From the NCBI GenBank assembly GCA_020721085.1, contig DYNJ01000004.1:1-37759 (forward strand): DNA of 37,759 nucleotides, given 5' to 3'. Origin of the DNA: Sulfurovum sp. (GTDB taxonomy: Bacteria > Campylobacterota > Campylobacteria > Campylobacterales > Sulfurovaceae). The position numbers and the translations under genes are program-made. Below are positions 16,434-24,974 of the stretch, piece by piece (the first letter of the stretch is position 1; the number at the start of each line of letters is the position of its first letter). The notes beneath the pieces are model-generated. The model was not told the origin of the DNA. It saw nothing but the letters and a program-made list of their open reading frames with translations, and did no database searches.

Positions 16434-17024
16434 TTAGATCACACTTTGGACAAACGCATCCATCTCATCTACTATCACTTCGAGCGCTCTTTCGCCGTTG
16501 ATGACTTTCAAGATATTTTTGTCTGTGTAAAACTGCTGTATCTGAGCTAGCGGATCGGTATATATCTTCATGCGGTCATAAAATACATCTTCTTTGTCAT
16601 CGCTTCTGACTACTTCTGACTGGGCGGCGCGTCCCAAGATACGCTCTTTGGCTACCTCTTGGCTTACCCGTACTTCGATGACTGCTACGAGGTCAATCTC
16701 TTGGTGTGTCTGGAGGATCTCATCAAGCGCCGTCATCTGCTCTACGCTTCTAGGATAACCGTCGATCAAAATGACACTTTTGGGTGATCCGTTGATAGCG
16801 GATATGATAGTTTCGATAATAATAGACAGAGGTACCAATGCGCCTTTGGAGATGAAACTCTCAATTATGTGGCCAAGTTCGCTGCCGCTGGCTACTTCTG
16901 TCCTGAGCAGATCACCTGTAGAGAAGTGCGCTATCTGACCGCTATGTCTTTGGGCGATCAAATCAGCATCGGTTGTCTTGCCGGAGCCCGGAGCTCCGAT
17001 GATAAGAAAAAGTTTTTTTGCCAT
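16434..17024 (-). CDS. adk: Adenylate kinase
   Basis: Interconverts ATP + AMP and 2 ADP. The 196-aa sequence starts [20 protein letters not shown], the Walker A loop; HFSTGDLLR and [10 protein letters not shown] are AMP-binding motifs and [15 protein letters not shown] the LID-side Arg motif. There is no zinc-finger LID, as in short Campylobacterota forms. It begins 19 bp after aspS and is probably expressed from that operon; AGGAACAAAA lies before the ATG. Confidence 0.95.
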   Translation of the reverse strand: MAKKLFLIIGAPGSGKTTDADLIAQRHSGQIAHFSTGDLLRTEVASGSELGHIIESFISKGALVPLSIIIETIISAINGSPKSVILIDGYPRSVEQMTALDEILQTHQEIDLVAVIEVRVSQEVAKERILGRAAQSEVVRSDDKEDVFYDRMKIYTDPLAQIQQFYTDKNILKVINGERALEVIVDEMDAFVQSVI

Positions 17025-17043
17025 TTTTGTTCCTTTATTTGTT

Positions 17044-18810
17044 TTATTTTACTGCTGACTGGCGAATTCTCAAACTCAACTCTTTGAGCTGTTCTTCATC
17101 TACTTCGCTTGGTGCTTTGGTCATGAGACACTGTGCTCTTTGCGTCTTTGGAAAGGCGATCACATCTCTGATGCTTTCTGTACCGCTGAGCAGCATGATC
17201 ATCCTGTCAAGACCCATCGCAAATCCGCCGTGTGGAGGCGCTCCGAACTTGAGTGCGTCGAGAAGGAAGCCAAATTTGACTTTGGCCTCTTCTGTGCCGA
17301 TGCCTAGTAGTCTGAATATCTCCGACTGGATCTGCTCTTTGTGGATACGGATAGATCCTCCGCCTAGTTCTGTGCCGTTGAGTACGATATCATAGGCGAT
17401 AGACTCGATATCTTCAATCTCTTCATAGTCTAGCGTACCATTGTCTGATACCTTTGGCATCGTAAACGGATGGTGCAGCGCTTTGACTTTGCCCTCATCT
17501 ACCTCAAACATCGGGAAGTCCACAACCCAGAGGAATGCAAATCTGTCTTGGGGTATGATCTTCATCTCTTCAGCAAGATAGATACGGAAACGACCCATAT
17601 AATCAAGAACTCTTTTTTTGTCTCCCGCACCGAAAAAGACCGCATCACCCACTTCAAGTTTACATCTGTCGATAATCGCTTCTAGATCTGAATCGGTAAA
17701 AAATTTAGCCAAAGGACCTTTGAGTCCATCCTCTTTCATCTGGAAGTATCCAAGTCCCTGTGCACCGAATTTGCGTACAAAATCCTCAAAACCCTTCATC
17801 TGTCGCTTGGAGAAGATCATATCCCCTTTGGGCACCCTGAGCGCTTTAATGCGATTTTTCTTGGGCGTTTTTGCGATTGAGGAGAAGATTTCATTGTCGC
17901 ACCGTTCGAAGATATCGATCACATCTACCATAGGCATCTCATAGCGCATATCCGGTTTGTCGCTGCCGTATGTCTCCATAGCCTCTTTGTATGTCATGCG
18001 GTCAAACTTGGCAGGGATCTCCTTCCCGCAAGCTCTGAAGATATCACCAAGCAGTTTTTCGGCTACCCTCATCACATCTTCTTGATCGCAGAAGCTCATC
18101 TCTACATCGATTTGGGTAAATTCGGGCTGCCTGTCAGCTCTGAGATCCTCATCGCGAAAACATTTAGCGATCTGGAAATAACGGTCAAATCCGCTGACCA
18201 TCAAGAGTTGTTTAAAAAGCTGCGGAGACTGCGGAAGAGCATAGAATTCACCGCCATGCACACGGCTGGGTACCAGATAGTCCCGTGCGCCTTCTGGTGT
18301 TGATTTGGTCAAGATTGGTGTCTCGACTTCGAGGAAGCCTTGCAGGTCAAGCGAATTTCTTGCCGCGATAGAGGCTTTGGAGCGAAGTTTGAATATGTCA
18401 TAGCTCTTTTGCGTGCGTAGTTCTAAGTAGCGGTACTTGAGGCGTATCTCCTCATTGACTTTTTCGTCACCGAGTTCAAACGGCATCGGAAGAGAGCGAT
18501 TTTCGATCACAATATTTTCTGCAACGATCTCGACCTGTCCTGTTTTGAGGTTGGGGTTTTCCAGTCCTTCGCCTCTGGCTCTAATTGTGCCAGTTGCGAT
18601 CAAAACGAACTGATCCCGTACCTCTTCGGCATGTTTGTGTGCTTGTGCGTTGTCTGCGGGATCACAGACGATCTGCACCACTTGATCTTTGTCGCGAAGG
18701 TCGATAAATATGACGCCCCCATGGTCTCTTCTGCTGGAAACCCAGCCGCTGACAGTAACTCTCTGTCCGATATGCTCCTTGTTGATCTGGGCACAATAGT
18801 GTGTTCTCAC
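17044..18810 (-). CDS. aspS: Aspartyl-tRNA synthetase, probably non-discriminating (Asp/Asn)
   Basis: Class IIb synthetase of 588 aa, bacterial type with a GAD insertion. N-terminal OB-fold anticodon domain ([13 protein letters not shown]), motif 2 [23 protein letters not shown], and motif 3 [14 protein letters not shown] are all present. His30 (RRDHGG) and Gly82 ([10 protein letters not shown]) sit where discriminating E. coli AspRS has Leu and Lys; His and Gly at these sites are known marks of non-discriminating bacterial AspRS, which also charges tRNA-Asn for GatCAB amidation, as in Helicobacter. The start is GTG with TAGGAAG upstream. A TTTTAGAGGTGCCC repeat lies 14-30 nt before the start. 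Confidence 0.96.
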   Translation of the reverse strand: MRTHYCAQINKEHIGQRVTVSGWVSSRRDHGGVIFIDLRDKDQVVQIVCDPADNAQAHKHAEEVRDQFVLIATGTIRARGEGLENPNLKTGQVEIVAENIVIENRSLPMPFELGDEKVNEEIRLKYRYLELRTQKSYDIFKLRSKASIAARNSLDLQGFLEVETPILTKSTPEGARDYLVPSRVHGGEFYALPQSPQLFKQLLMVSGFDRYFQIAKCFRDEDLRADRQPEFTQIDVEMSFCDQEDVMRVAEKLLGDIFRACGKEIPAKFDRMTYKEAMETYGSDKPDMRYEMPMVDVIDIFERCDNEIFSSIAKTPKKNRIKALRVPKGDMIFSKRQMKGFEDFVRKFGAQGLGYFQMKEDGLKGPLAKFFTDSDLEAIIDRCKLEVGDAVFFGAGDKKRVLDYMGRFRIYLAEEMKIIPQDRFAFLWVVDFPMFEVDEGKVKALHHPFTMPKVSDNGTLDYEEIEDIESIAYDIVLNGTELGGGSIRIHKEQIQSEIFRLLGIGTEEAKVKFGFLLDALKFGAPPHGGFAMGLDRMIMLLSGTESIRDVIAFPKTQRAQCLMTKAPSEVDEEQLKELSLRIRQSAVK

Positions 18811-18823
18811 GCAACTTCCTAAC

Positions 18824-18840
18824 GGGCACCTCTAAAAACC
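18824..18840 (-). repeat. TTTAGAGGTGCC repeat, third copy (aspS leader)
   Basis: On the minus strand, GGTTTTTAGAGGTGCCC matches the 12-base core at 16272-16283 exactly. It lies just upstream of the aspS RBS and may be in its 5' UTR. Confidence 0.55.
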
Positions 18841-19028
18841 ACAATATTTCAATAGGTTATCGGATATGTCCTAACAATAAATTTTCGCGATTATAGCCAA
18901 GTTTTATTGAAAAACAGGAATGAGAACTGGTGGAACGGGTATCGAAATAGGGCAGGTAAAGGGATTTTATTGTATGCTGTCTTATTCAAAACGAGTACCC
19001 AAAATAGCATATTTGTGCAAGGATGCAG
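18841..19028. other. Divergent intergenic region aspS/nadK
   Basis: About 190 bp without a supported gene between divergently transcribed aspS and nadK. ORF 18920-19132 overlaps nadK out of frame and lacks family features. Promoters for both genes should lie here; no perfect TATAAT stands out. Confidence 0.5.
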
Positions 19029-19898
19029 ATGATGGAATCAAAGCGCATACAGATAAATACAGCAGGATTTGTCCTCAAGCCGGAAATGCCGGAGATCAAG
19101 GCGCTCTACGAGACGATCAAGGCACAGTTTGAAGCCAAAGGCATCCGAGTGCTATTGTCAAGTAAATCTGCCAAGACGATAGGCAAAAATGGTATCGAAT
19201 TTAAACAAATGTGCGAAGAGTCTGATTTTTTGGTCTCTTTGGGCGGGGATGGTACGCTTCTGTCATTGGTACGGCGAAGCTATCTGTACAATAAGCCGGT
19301 CCTGGGGATCAACGCGGGAAATCTTGGATTTTTAGCGGATATCAAGATCAATGAAGTGGACTCATTTCTAGATAACCTGCTAAGCGGTGAATATCGTATT
19401 GATGACCGCATGATGATCGAAGGCTTCATCCTAAAGAAAAATGACAAAATCAATTTTTATGCTTTCAATGATGTGGTGATCACTCGGCCGACCATCTCCA
19501 AAATGGCAAAGATCAACTCCTCTATCGAAGGCGAGTGGTTCAATACTTACCGAGGAGACGGATTGATCATCTCGACATCTACCGGATCTACTGCCTACTC
19601 ATTGGCTGCGGGAGGACCGATATTGTATCCTCTGACAAAAGCATTTGTGATGACACCTATCTGCGCGCACTCTCTCACACAGCGTCCTTTGGTGGTGCCG
19701 TCTGATTTTACGATCGAACTGGACTCTCCGGATGAGAAGGTGATTGTCTGGATCGACGGACAAGACAGTTATGAGATGTATGTCGGCGATAAGTTGATGA
19801 TCAAAGGAGCTGCCATAGGAGCCAAACTGCTGCATAAGAAAAAAAGAAGCTATTTTGCCATATTGCGAGAAAAACTATCATGGGGTGATGAGAGTTGA
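19029..19898 (+). CDS. nadK: NAD kinase
   Basis: Phosphorylates NAD to NADP. The family motifs are SLGGDGTLLSLVRR (GGDGT, ATP/polyphosphate and catalytic loop) and the NAD-site stretch YRGDGLIISTSTGSTAYSLAAGGPI. ATG 19029 is preferred over 19023 because AAGG then sits six bases upstream; the difference is two residues (289 vs 291 aa). Its stop overlaps the TTG start of recN by 4 nt, so the two are translationally coupled. Confidence 0.95.
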   Translation: MMESKRIQINTAGFVLKPEMPEIKALYETIKAQFEAKGIRVLLSSKSAKTIGKNGIEFKQMCEESDFLVSLGGDGTLLSLVRRSYLYNKPVLGINAGNLGFLADIKINEVDSFLDNLLSGEYRIDDRMMIEGFILKKNDKINFYAFNDVVITRPTISKMAKINSSIEGEWFNTYRGDGLIISTSTGSTAYSLAAGGPILYPLTKAFVMTPICAHSLTQRPLVVPSDFTIELDSPDEKVIVWIDGQDSYEMYVGDKLMIKGAAIGAKLLHKKKRSYFAILREKLSWGDES

Positions 19899-21427
19899 GC
19901 ATCAAACGGCTGTATATCAAGGAGCTGCTCAGTTTCGATGAAGTTAAGCTCGAATTTCATGCAGGACTGATTGTCCTGACAGGTCCCAGCGGAGCCGGAA
20001 AATCAGTCTTGATGCAGAGTGTTTTGTCAAATTTCGGATATGAGGGCAGTGAAGCCAAAGTGTGTGAGGTAACGATTGATAAGCCGTATGGCCTAGAGTC
20101 TGATGAGTATGAGCTAGGTGATGAGCTGGCTATCAGAAGCCTCAAAAAAGACCGTACCAGACTCTATATAAATGATCAAAATATATCCAAAAAAGCGCTT
20201 AACAGACTCTTTGCGCCCCATGTGCATTATCTAAGCGTGAGAGACAGCAGCGGATTTGAGAGTGGTATGCTTTTGGGGCTTTTGGACAGATCGTCTGTCC
20301 GACAAGACAGATCGTACGAGGAGCTTTTGGAGAGTTATCTGTCAAGGTACCGTAGCTATCGCATCAAACTCAATGAGCTGGAAACTATCAAAGAGCAAGA
20401 AAAGAGACTTACCGAGTTGATCGAATTTACTACCTTTGAGATCGAAAAAATCAAAGTGATAGATCCCAAAATTGGCGAGGATGAAGAGCTGCTCAAGATC
20501 AAGCATAGACTCTCCAGGATAGACAAGATCAATGACGCTCTGAGTTTGGCAAGTGATATTTTTCAAAGTGAAGCTCAGATAAACAGTCTTTTTCGATTGC
20601 TCGAGAAGGATGCTGGATATTTTGGCGATACTATGAATCGTCTGCGAATAGATTTTGAAGAGGCGCAGACACTCTCAGAGGAGCTTTCGGAGATCGATAT
20701 CGAAGAGGTTCTTGACAGACTTGAAAAGATAGCGGGATTGAAAAGCCGTTATGGCGGGGTCGCCGAGGCGATAGAGTATCGGAAGCTCAAAGAAAAAGAG
20801 CTTGCAGGATATGAGACGATAGAAAAAGATAAGAGCTTGCTTGAGTCTTGGCTTGCAAGGGAGTACGCCGAACTGGTTTCGATGGCAAGCAATATCTCCA
20901 AAGCAAGACAAAAAGAGGCATCTGCAGTAGAGCTGGAGCTTAAAAGCTATCTGTCTCAGCTCAAGCTTCCTGAAGTTCAATTTGTCTTTAGCGAAACGAA
21001 TCTATGTGAATCCGGTACCGATTTTGTTGATTTGAAGATGGGGCGCTCGACAGTCTCAATGCTGAGCGGCGGTGAATTCAATCGCCTCAGACTCGCATTA
21101 ATGGCGGCAGTAATGCATAACGATGAGCAAAGCAGGGGGATCGTTATTCTAGATGAAATCGATGCCAATGTCAGCGGTGATGAATCGATCGCGATCGCAC
21201 AGATGGTTTCTAAGCTCTCTTTGGCGTATCAGATCTTTGCTATTTCGCACCAAGCACACCTTTCTGCCAAAGCCGATCAGCATATTTTGATCACAAAAAA
21301 TAGTGGACTTAGTTATGCTAAGATACTTGAAAATGATGAGAGGATCACAGAAATCGCACGAATTATCGGTGGTGAAAATGCCGAGCAGGAGGCGATTGCA
21401 TTTGCTAAATTGCTGAGAAAAAATTGA
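19895..21427 (+). CDS. recN: DNA repair protein RecN
   Basis: SMC-like ATPase acting at double-strand breaks before RecA-mediated repair. Walker A GPSGAGKS is at residues 30-37, then long coiled-coil arms (about 150-350), the ABC signature LSGGEFNRLRLALM and Walker B IVILDEIDANVSG, with an AISHQAHLSAKAD switch motif. At 510 aa it is shorter than E. coli RecN (553 aa), mainly in the arms. TTG start overlaps nadK by 4 nt. It converges with the HPt gene, the two stops being one base apart. Confidence 0.93.
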   Translation: MSIKRLYIKELLSFDEVKLEFHAGLIVLTGPSGAGKSVLMQSVLSNFGYEGSEAKVCEVTIDKPYGLESDEYELGDELAIRSLKKDRTRLYINDQNISKKALNRLFAPHVHYLSVRDSSGFESGMLLGLLDRSSVRQDRSYEELLESYLSRYRSYRIKLNELETIKEQEKRLTELIEFTTFEIEKIKVIDPKIGEDEELLKIKHRLSRIDKINDALSLASDIFQSEAQINSLFRLLEKDAGYFGDTMNRLRIDFEEAQTLSEELSEIDIEEVLDRLEKIAGLKSRYGGVAEAIEYRKLKEKELAGYETIEKDKSLLESWLAREYAELVSMASNISKARQKEASAVELELKSYLSQLKLPEVQFVFSETNLCESGTDFVDLKMGRSTVSMLSGGEFNRLRLALMAAVMHNDEQSRGIVILDEIDANVSGDESIAIAQMVSKLSLAYQIFAISHQAHLSAKADQHILITKNSGLSYAKILENDERITEIARIIGGENAEQEAIAFAKLLRKN

Positions 21428-21428
21428 T

Positions 21429-21938
21429 TCAGGCAAAAGTAAATTGTTCTTTGAGTTTTGACTGGCACTCTTTGAGATTATGCAGATGTTCTGCGATGAT
21501 CTCCATATCATTCCCTGTTTTGCAATAGGCGTTGAAGTCGATTAGGACGCTTGCAACTCCACCTGTGCCGATGTTGGTCGCGGAACCTTTGATGGAGTGG
21601 ATCAGGCGTTCGATCTTGGTATAGTCTTTTTCATTGATCGCAGCTTCGATTTGTGGAATCTGCTCATCTATCTGTCCTATCAGCTCTGCGCAAAAATCAT
21701 CCGCATCCTCCTTTGACAATCCCATATCCAAAAGACGGCTGTTGTCAAAGTCCTGATAGACTGTGGTCGGCAGTTTTTTTAGTGCAGTGGGAGCGATTGT
21801 TTCTGGGATTGTTTCTGGGATTGTTTCTGGCTTGGGCGTAGTAATCGGAGATGTTTTGGTGTCAACGCTTACAATAGAAACTTTTATAAGTAAAGCAATG
21901 ATGACCAACAATATAATTCCAAAAATTACTTCAGCCAT
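21429..21938 (-). CDS. Membrane-anchored HPt-domain phosphotransfer protein
   Basis: A 169-aa protein with one N-terminal membrane helix (IFGIILLVIIALLIKVSIV, about residues 5-24), a linker with PETIPETIPETI, and a C-terminal HPt four-helix domain with IHSIKGSATNIGTGG; His114 is the likely phosphoacceptor. HPt domains relay phosphate between response-regulator receiver domains, but no kinase or receiver is encoded nearby. GCAGGAGA lies 13-15 nt before the ATG. It follows the exonuclease gene by 98 bp. Confidence 0.82.
   Translation of the reverse strand: MAEVIFGIILLVIIALLIKVSIVSVDTKTSPITTPKPETIPETIPETIAPTALKKLPTTVYQDFDNSRLLDMGLSKEDADDFCAELIGQIDEQIPQIEAAINEKDYTKIERLIHSIKGSATNIGTGGVASVLIDFNAYCKTGNDMEIIAEHLHNLKECQSKLKEQFTFA
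21795..21830 (-). repeat. 12-bp tandem repeat in the HPt linker
   Basis: GATTGTTTCTGG occurs three times without mismatch. On the coding strand it encodes PETI units between the membrane helix and the HPt domain. Copy-number change would alter linker length in frame. Confidence 0.9.
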
Positions 21939-22036
21939 TATATGCTACTGTCTCCTGCTTTAAAAAGAAAATATAATATTGAAAACTCATTGTATCATCT
22001 CTATCAAAAAGGTTGCTTAATATCATCAATTATTGA

Positions 22037-22762
22037 TCAGTTGAGGTAGAAGTTCAAGGTATAGTTAAGATCTTCATCAAGCTCAAGTGTACGGTATAGC
22101 CATCTTAGATAGCCAATATCTTCTTTGGCGATTTTGCGTATCTCTCTTCCCTTGTATTTTCCAAATCGAAACAATTTCAATAAGACCGGTTTGGCGGATA
22201 GGTCAGCGAATGTTTGAAGAAGATCTTTTTGAGGATATTTATCTCTCGCGATCTCTTCTAGTTTGGCAAAAAGAAGCTTGAGAATGAGCACATCACTGAG
22301 CGCATCATGTGCTTTGTGCCCACTGCTTTTTTCTTGTTCTGTAGAGCAAAGACCGAGCGAGTTGCGCAAATTTTGCAAACCATGACTCTGGATATCCGGC
22401 AGCAGATGTCTTGCACAGCGAAGTGTATCAATCCGGGTATAACGGTTGATAAAGCCCTCCTTGGCAAGCATTTTCAGATCAAACGAGATGTTGTGTGCGA
22501 TCAGATAGTTTTCAGGACTGTTTAATTCATTTATTTTATGATAAAAATCAGTTTGTGTCAGCAGCAGCTGACCCGCTATCATATCTTGCGTTATATTGTG
22601 AAATCGGATTGCTTCAGGTTTGATGGGGACATCACACCCGCACATTCCATAGTATCTCTTGGTTTCACTGTTTTTTTCTGTTATGACAGCCCCATACTGG
22701 ATGATCCTGTCTTCGGGAGCAATTCCCGTAGTTTCAGTATCAAAAAAAATACAGACTGCCAT
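22037..22762 (-). CDS. DnaQ-like DEDDh 3'-5' exonuclease
   Basis: A 241-aa protein with all DEDDh motifs: FFDTETTG (Asp8, Glu10), NISFDLKML for ExoII, and HKAHDALSD for ExoIII. The C-terminus FRFGKYKGREIRKIAKEDIGYLRWLYRTL matches the small domain found after the nuclease core in exodeoxyribonuclease X-like proteins. It is separate from the DNA polymerase III epsilon subunit by length and C-terminus, and is probably a repair or RNA/DNA turnover nuclease. It is divergently arranged with the NifU-like gene. Confidence 0.85.
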   Translation of the reverse strand: MAVCIFFDTETTGIAPEDRIIQYGAVITEKNSETKRYYGMCGCDVPIKPEAIRFHNITQDMIAGQLLLTQTDFYHKINELNSPENYLIAHNISFDLKMLAKEGFINRYTRIDTLRCARHLLPDIQSHGLQNLRNSLGLCSTEQEKSSGHKAHDALSDVLILKLLFAKLEEIARDKYPQKDLLQTFADLSAKPVLLKLFRFGKYKGREIRKIAKEDIGYLRWLYRTLELDEDLNYTLNFYLN

Positions 22763-22821
22763 ATTTATCTCTTTTGGTTTCCAATATGGATGTGATTAGG
22801 ATATTATCAGCGATATCATAA

Positions 22822-22827
22822 TATAAT
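22822..22827 (+). promoter_or_regulatory. Predicted -10 box of the 22865 operon
   Basis: CATAATATAATAATCC contains TATAAT about 38 nt before the chosen ATG. It is the best candidate for the start of the long plus-strand run. Confidence 0.45.
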
Positions 22828-22864
22828 AATCCTTATTTAAAATAGATATAGTGGTGGTGTGACG

Positions 22865-23308
22865 ATGGATGCGCAATTGATAGAGCATTTGATGGAGCCC
22901 AAAAATTATGGCTCTATGAGCGATGCCGACAGTGAAGGGATAGGTAAAAATCCGCTCAATGGCGAAAAGGTCGCCATTTATCTGCGTGTATCAGAGCAAG
23001 ACGGCGTACCGATCATCCAAGACATTCGCTTCCAAGCGATCGGCTGCACTACCACAGTGGTCGCAGGCTCTATGATCACACAAGAGGCGAAAGGATTAGA
23101 TTTCAAAAAGGCAGATGAACTTGTAAATACTACGATGCAATTTTTGGAGCAGATATCGCCATCTGATGCTGTATGTACAGAGATGGTCGCTATTGCGCTT
23201 AAAGCATCCATGGATACCTATCGGCTCAGAAAGGGTGATCCGGATCACCCTGCTGTTACCTATCAGGTTCAGCACAGTTGCACACTAAAAGAAGGAGAGA
23301 CAGAGTGA
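22865..23308 (+). CDS. NifU/IscU-like Fe-S scaffold homologue lacking one ligand Cys
   Basis: A 147-aa homologue of the IscU/NifU N-terminal scaffold on which Fe-S clusters are assembled. MEPKNYGSMSDAD and QDIRFQAIGCTTTVVAGSMITQEAKG align well with IscU. Of the three IscU cluster cysteines (37, 63 and 106 in E. coli), Cys61 (GCTTT) and Cys104 (AVCTEM) are present, but the first is Asn32 and the following Asp39 position is Glu34 (NPLNGEKV). A later Cys (QHSC) might substitute. ATG 22865 is chosen over the track's GTG two codons upstream. No cysteine desulfurase is adjacent. Confidence 0.82.
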   Translation: MDAQLIEHLMEPKNYGSMSDADSEGIGKNPLNGEKVAIYLRVSEQDGVPIIQDIRFQAIGCTTTVVAGSMITQEAKGLDFKKADELVNTTMQFLEQISPSDAVCTEMVAIALKASMDTYRLRKGDPDHPAVTYQVQHSCTLKEGETE

Positions 23309-24132
23309 AGACGCTAGCTATAAAAATACACGAGGCATGGCTTGTTACCTTGATGGCAGGACTGATGAGCAGCACACAAAGCAAGCATATCCTTTTTGAT
23401 TTTGCAGATATCTTGTTTAGGCATTTTAGATGGATTGAAGCAGAGATGGTAAAAGCCGGAGAATCGTATGATTATGACCGAGATATGATCCCGATACAAG
23501 TAGATAAACTTAGTATAATATTGAATAATATCATAATGCGTTTAAATCAGATCGATTTACAGATTATCGGTATCAAAAGAGAGCTTTCAAACCGTATGAG
23601 CAGTGATCTAAGCTATATGAGAGAGATGATTGCTCATCTATCTGATGAGGAGGTGCATGCTTTTCATGCCAAGAGAAAGCTGGAGTATATCCCGCTTAGC
23701 GAAGAGGCAACTGATGCTTTGACGCTTTTTTTGTTTGAGGAGAGCAGCAAGGAGTATGAGCTGATCATGATCTACAACTATCTCAATGCGCACAGCAGCG
23801 ATCTGTATTTAAGCCGTGTATTTCAGGATCTGGTGGATGAGAGTCTCTTTCATCTCAAACAATTTGGCGACATGATGGCAAAAATGGGGATTCTCGGAGT
23901 ACCAAAAATGGTGCATAAAGAGCTTTATCAATCCATTAAAATAGAGGCATTTTTGCTAGCCGGCATAGATGAAGAGATCGCTGCCAAGGAGGAGTGCCGC
24001 AAGCTTTCTGAAGCAGTTGCCTCAAACTCAAAAGAGCTGGCAAAATTTTTTGATTTTATTAACAACCAGGAGAGTTATCACATCGTTTTGATGCAAGATG
24101 CACTGGCATATTGGAGAAGCAAAAATGGCTAA
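23305..24132 (+). CDS. Ferritin-like helical protein of unknown function
   Basis: The GTG at 23305 overlaps the NifU-like stop by 4 nt and has GGAGA upstream; the track's start (23278) lies inside the NifU-like gene. The 275 residues are almost all helical with no signal peptide. The C-terminal half shows ferritin-like spacing: FEESSKEYELIMIYNYL, VDESLFHLKQFG, a Glu-rich third helix (IDEEIAAKEE) and NNQESYHIVLMQDAL, the last containing ExxH. These could form a diiron site. Coupling to the NifU-like gene suggests a role in iron supply or Fe-S biology; this is inference. Family name not recognised. Confidence 0.65.
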   Translation: MKTLAIKIHEAWLVTLMAGLMSSTQSKHILFDFADILFRHFRWIEAEMVKAGESYDYDRDMIPIQVDKLSIILNNIIMRLNQIDLQIIGIKRELSNRMSSDLSYMREMIAHLSDEEVHAFHAKRKLEYIPLSEEATDALTLFLFEESSKEYELIMIYNYLNAHSSDLYLSRVFQDLVDESLFHLKQFGDMMAKMGILGVPKMVHKELYQSIKIEAFLLAGIDEEIAAKEECRKLSEAVASNSKELAKFFDFINNQESYHIVLMQDALAYWRSKNG

Positions 24133-24955
24133 ACACTACACCTCGATGATCTCATCAGTTTTTGGCAACTTTGCAAAAATGGCGTTTCCTGCACCTTTGC
24201 AGCATTTCGTCAATACCAGCTATGTGGCTTTGATGGGACTGGATATGAGTGAGTTCAAACATCCCAAGGAGTACAAGACACTCAATGCGCTCTTTACTAG
24301 ATCGCTTGAAAAAGAGCGCAGTTTTGACGGCAGCGAGGATGTAGTCATCTCTCCTGCGGATTCACTGGTGACTGATCTTGGCACGATCAAAGATAAGACG
24401 GCATATCAGATCAAAGGGATGGCTTATCGTCTCGATGAGTTGCTTGGAGGCGATTATAAAGGTTCAGCGCAAGAGCTGGAAGGAGGACGGTATATCAATC
24501 TCTACCTCTCTCCCAAGGACTATCATCGATATCATATCCCTATGGATCTCACAGTCAAGAGTCTGACGCATATTCCCGGTAAACTTTATCCTGTCAATAT
24601 GCCTCTTTTGAAGCGCAAACCAAATCTTTTTATTGAAAACGAAAGAGTAGTGATAGAATGTGCAGATACCTATGGCAGATTACATTTTCTGGTCCTGGTC
24701 GGTGCGCTCAATGTCGGCAAAATGGCTGTGACCTTTGAGGATGCTATCAGGACAAACAGCGAAGCCAATGTGTCAAAACACTACACATATAATAATCTGA
24801 GTTGCAAAAAAGGGGAGCTTTTCGGCTGGTTTGAGATGGGATCGACTATTTTACTCTTCAGCCAAAAAGATGCTGTAGCTCTTGGTGTTTCACTGGGTCA
24901 AAAAGTACGATTTGGAGATCAGATCGCCAAATTGCAAATACCGCCTAATCAATAA
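24125..24955 (+). CDS. psd: Phosphatidylserine decarboxylase proenzyme
   Basis: Converts phosphatidylserine to phosphatidylethanolamine in the inner membrane. The 276-aa proenzyme has the conserved YLSPKDYHRYHIP motif and the self-cleavage site EMGSTILLF, with Ser240 becoming the pyruvoyl group after cleavage between Gly239 and Ser240. Most bacterial enzymes have LGST; here Met replaces the Leu. ATG 24125 overlaps the preceding gene by 8 nt; the track's earlier start is inside that gene. No phosphatidylserine synthase is in the window. Confidence 0.95.
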   Translation: MAKHYTSMISSVFGNFAKMAFPAPLQHFVNTSYVALMGLDMSEFKHPKEYKTLNALFTRSLEKERSFDGSEDVVISPADSLVTDLGTIKDKTAYQIKGMAYRLDELLGGDYKGSAQELEGGRYINLYLSPKDYHRYHIPMDLTVKSLTHIPGKLYPVNMPLLKRKPNLFIENERVVIECADTYGRLHFLVLVGALNVGKMAVTFEDAIRTNSEANVSKHYTYNNLSCKKGELFGWFEMGSTILLFSQKDAVALGVSLGQKVRFGDQIAKLQIPPNQ

Positions 24956-24974
24956 ACTGCCGCAAGGGGTCAAA

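Noticed and set aside
18920-19132. 70-aa ORF before and inside nadK
   Set aside because: It overlaps nadK out of frame, and the nadK frame has the better RBS and clear family motifs.
21795-21830. CRISPR-like array from regularly repeated 12-mers
   Set aside because: Units are contiguous without spacers, lie in a coding region and encode a PETI linker.
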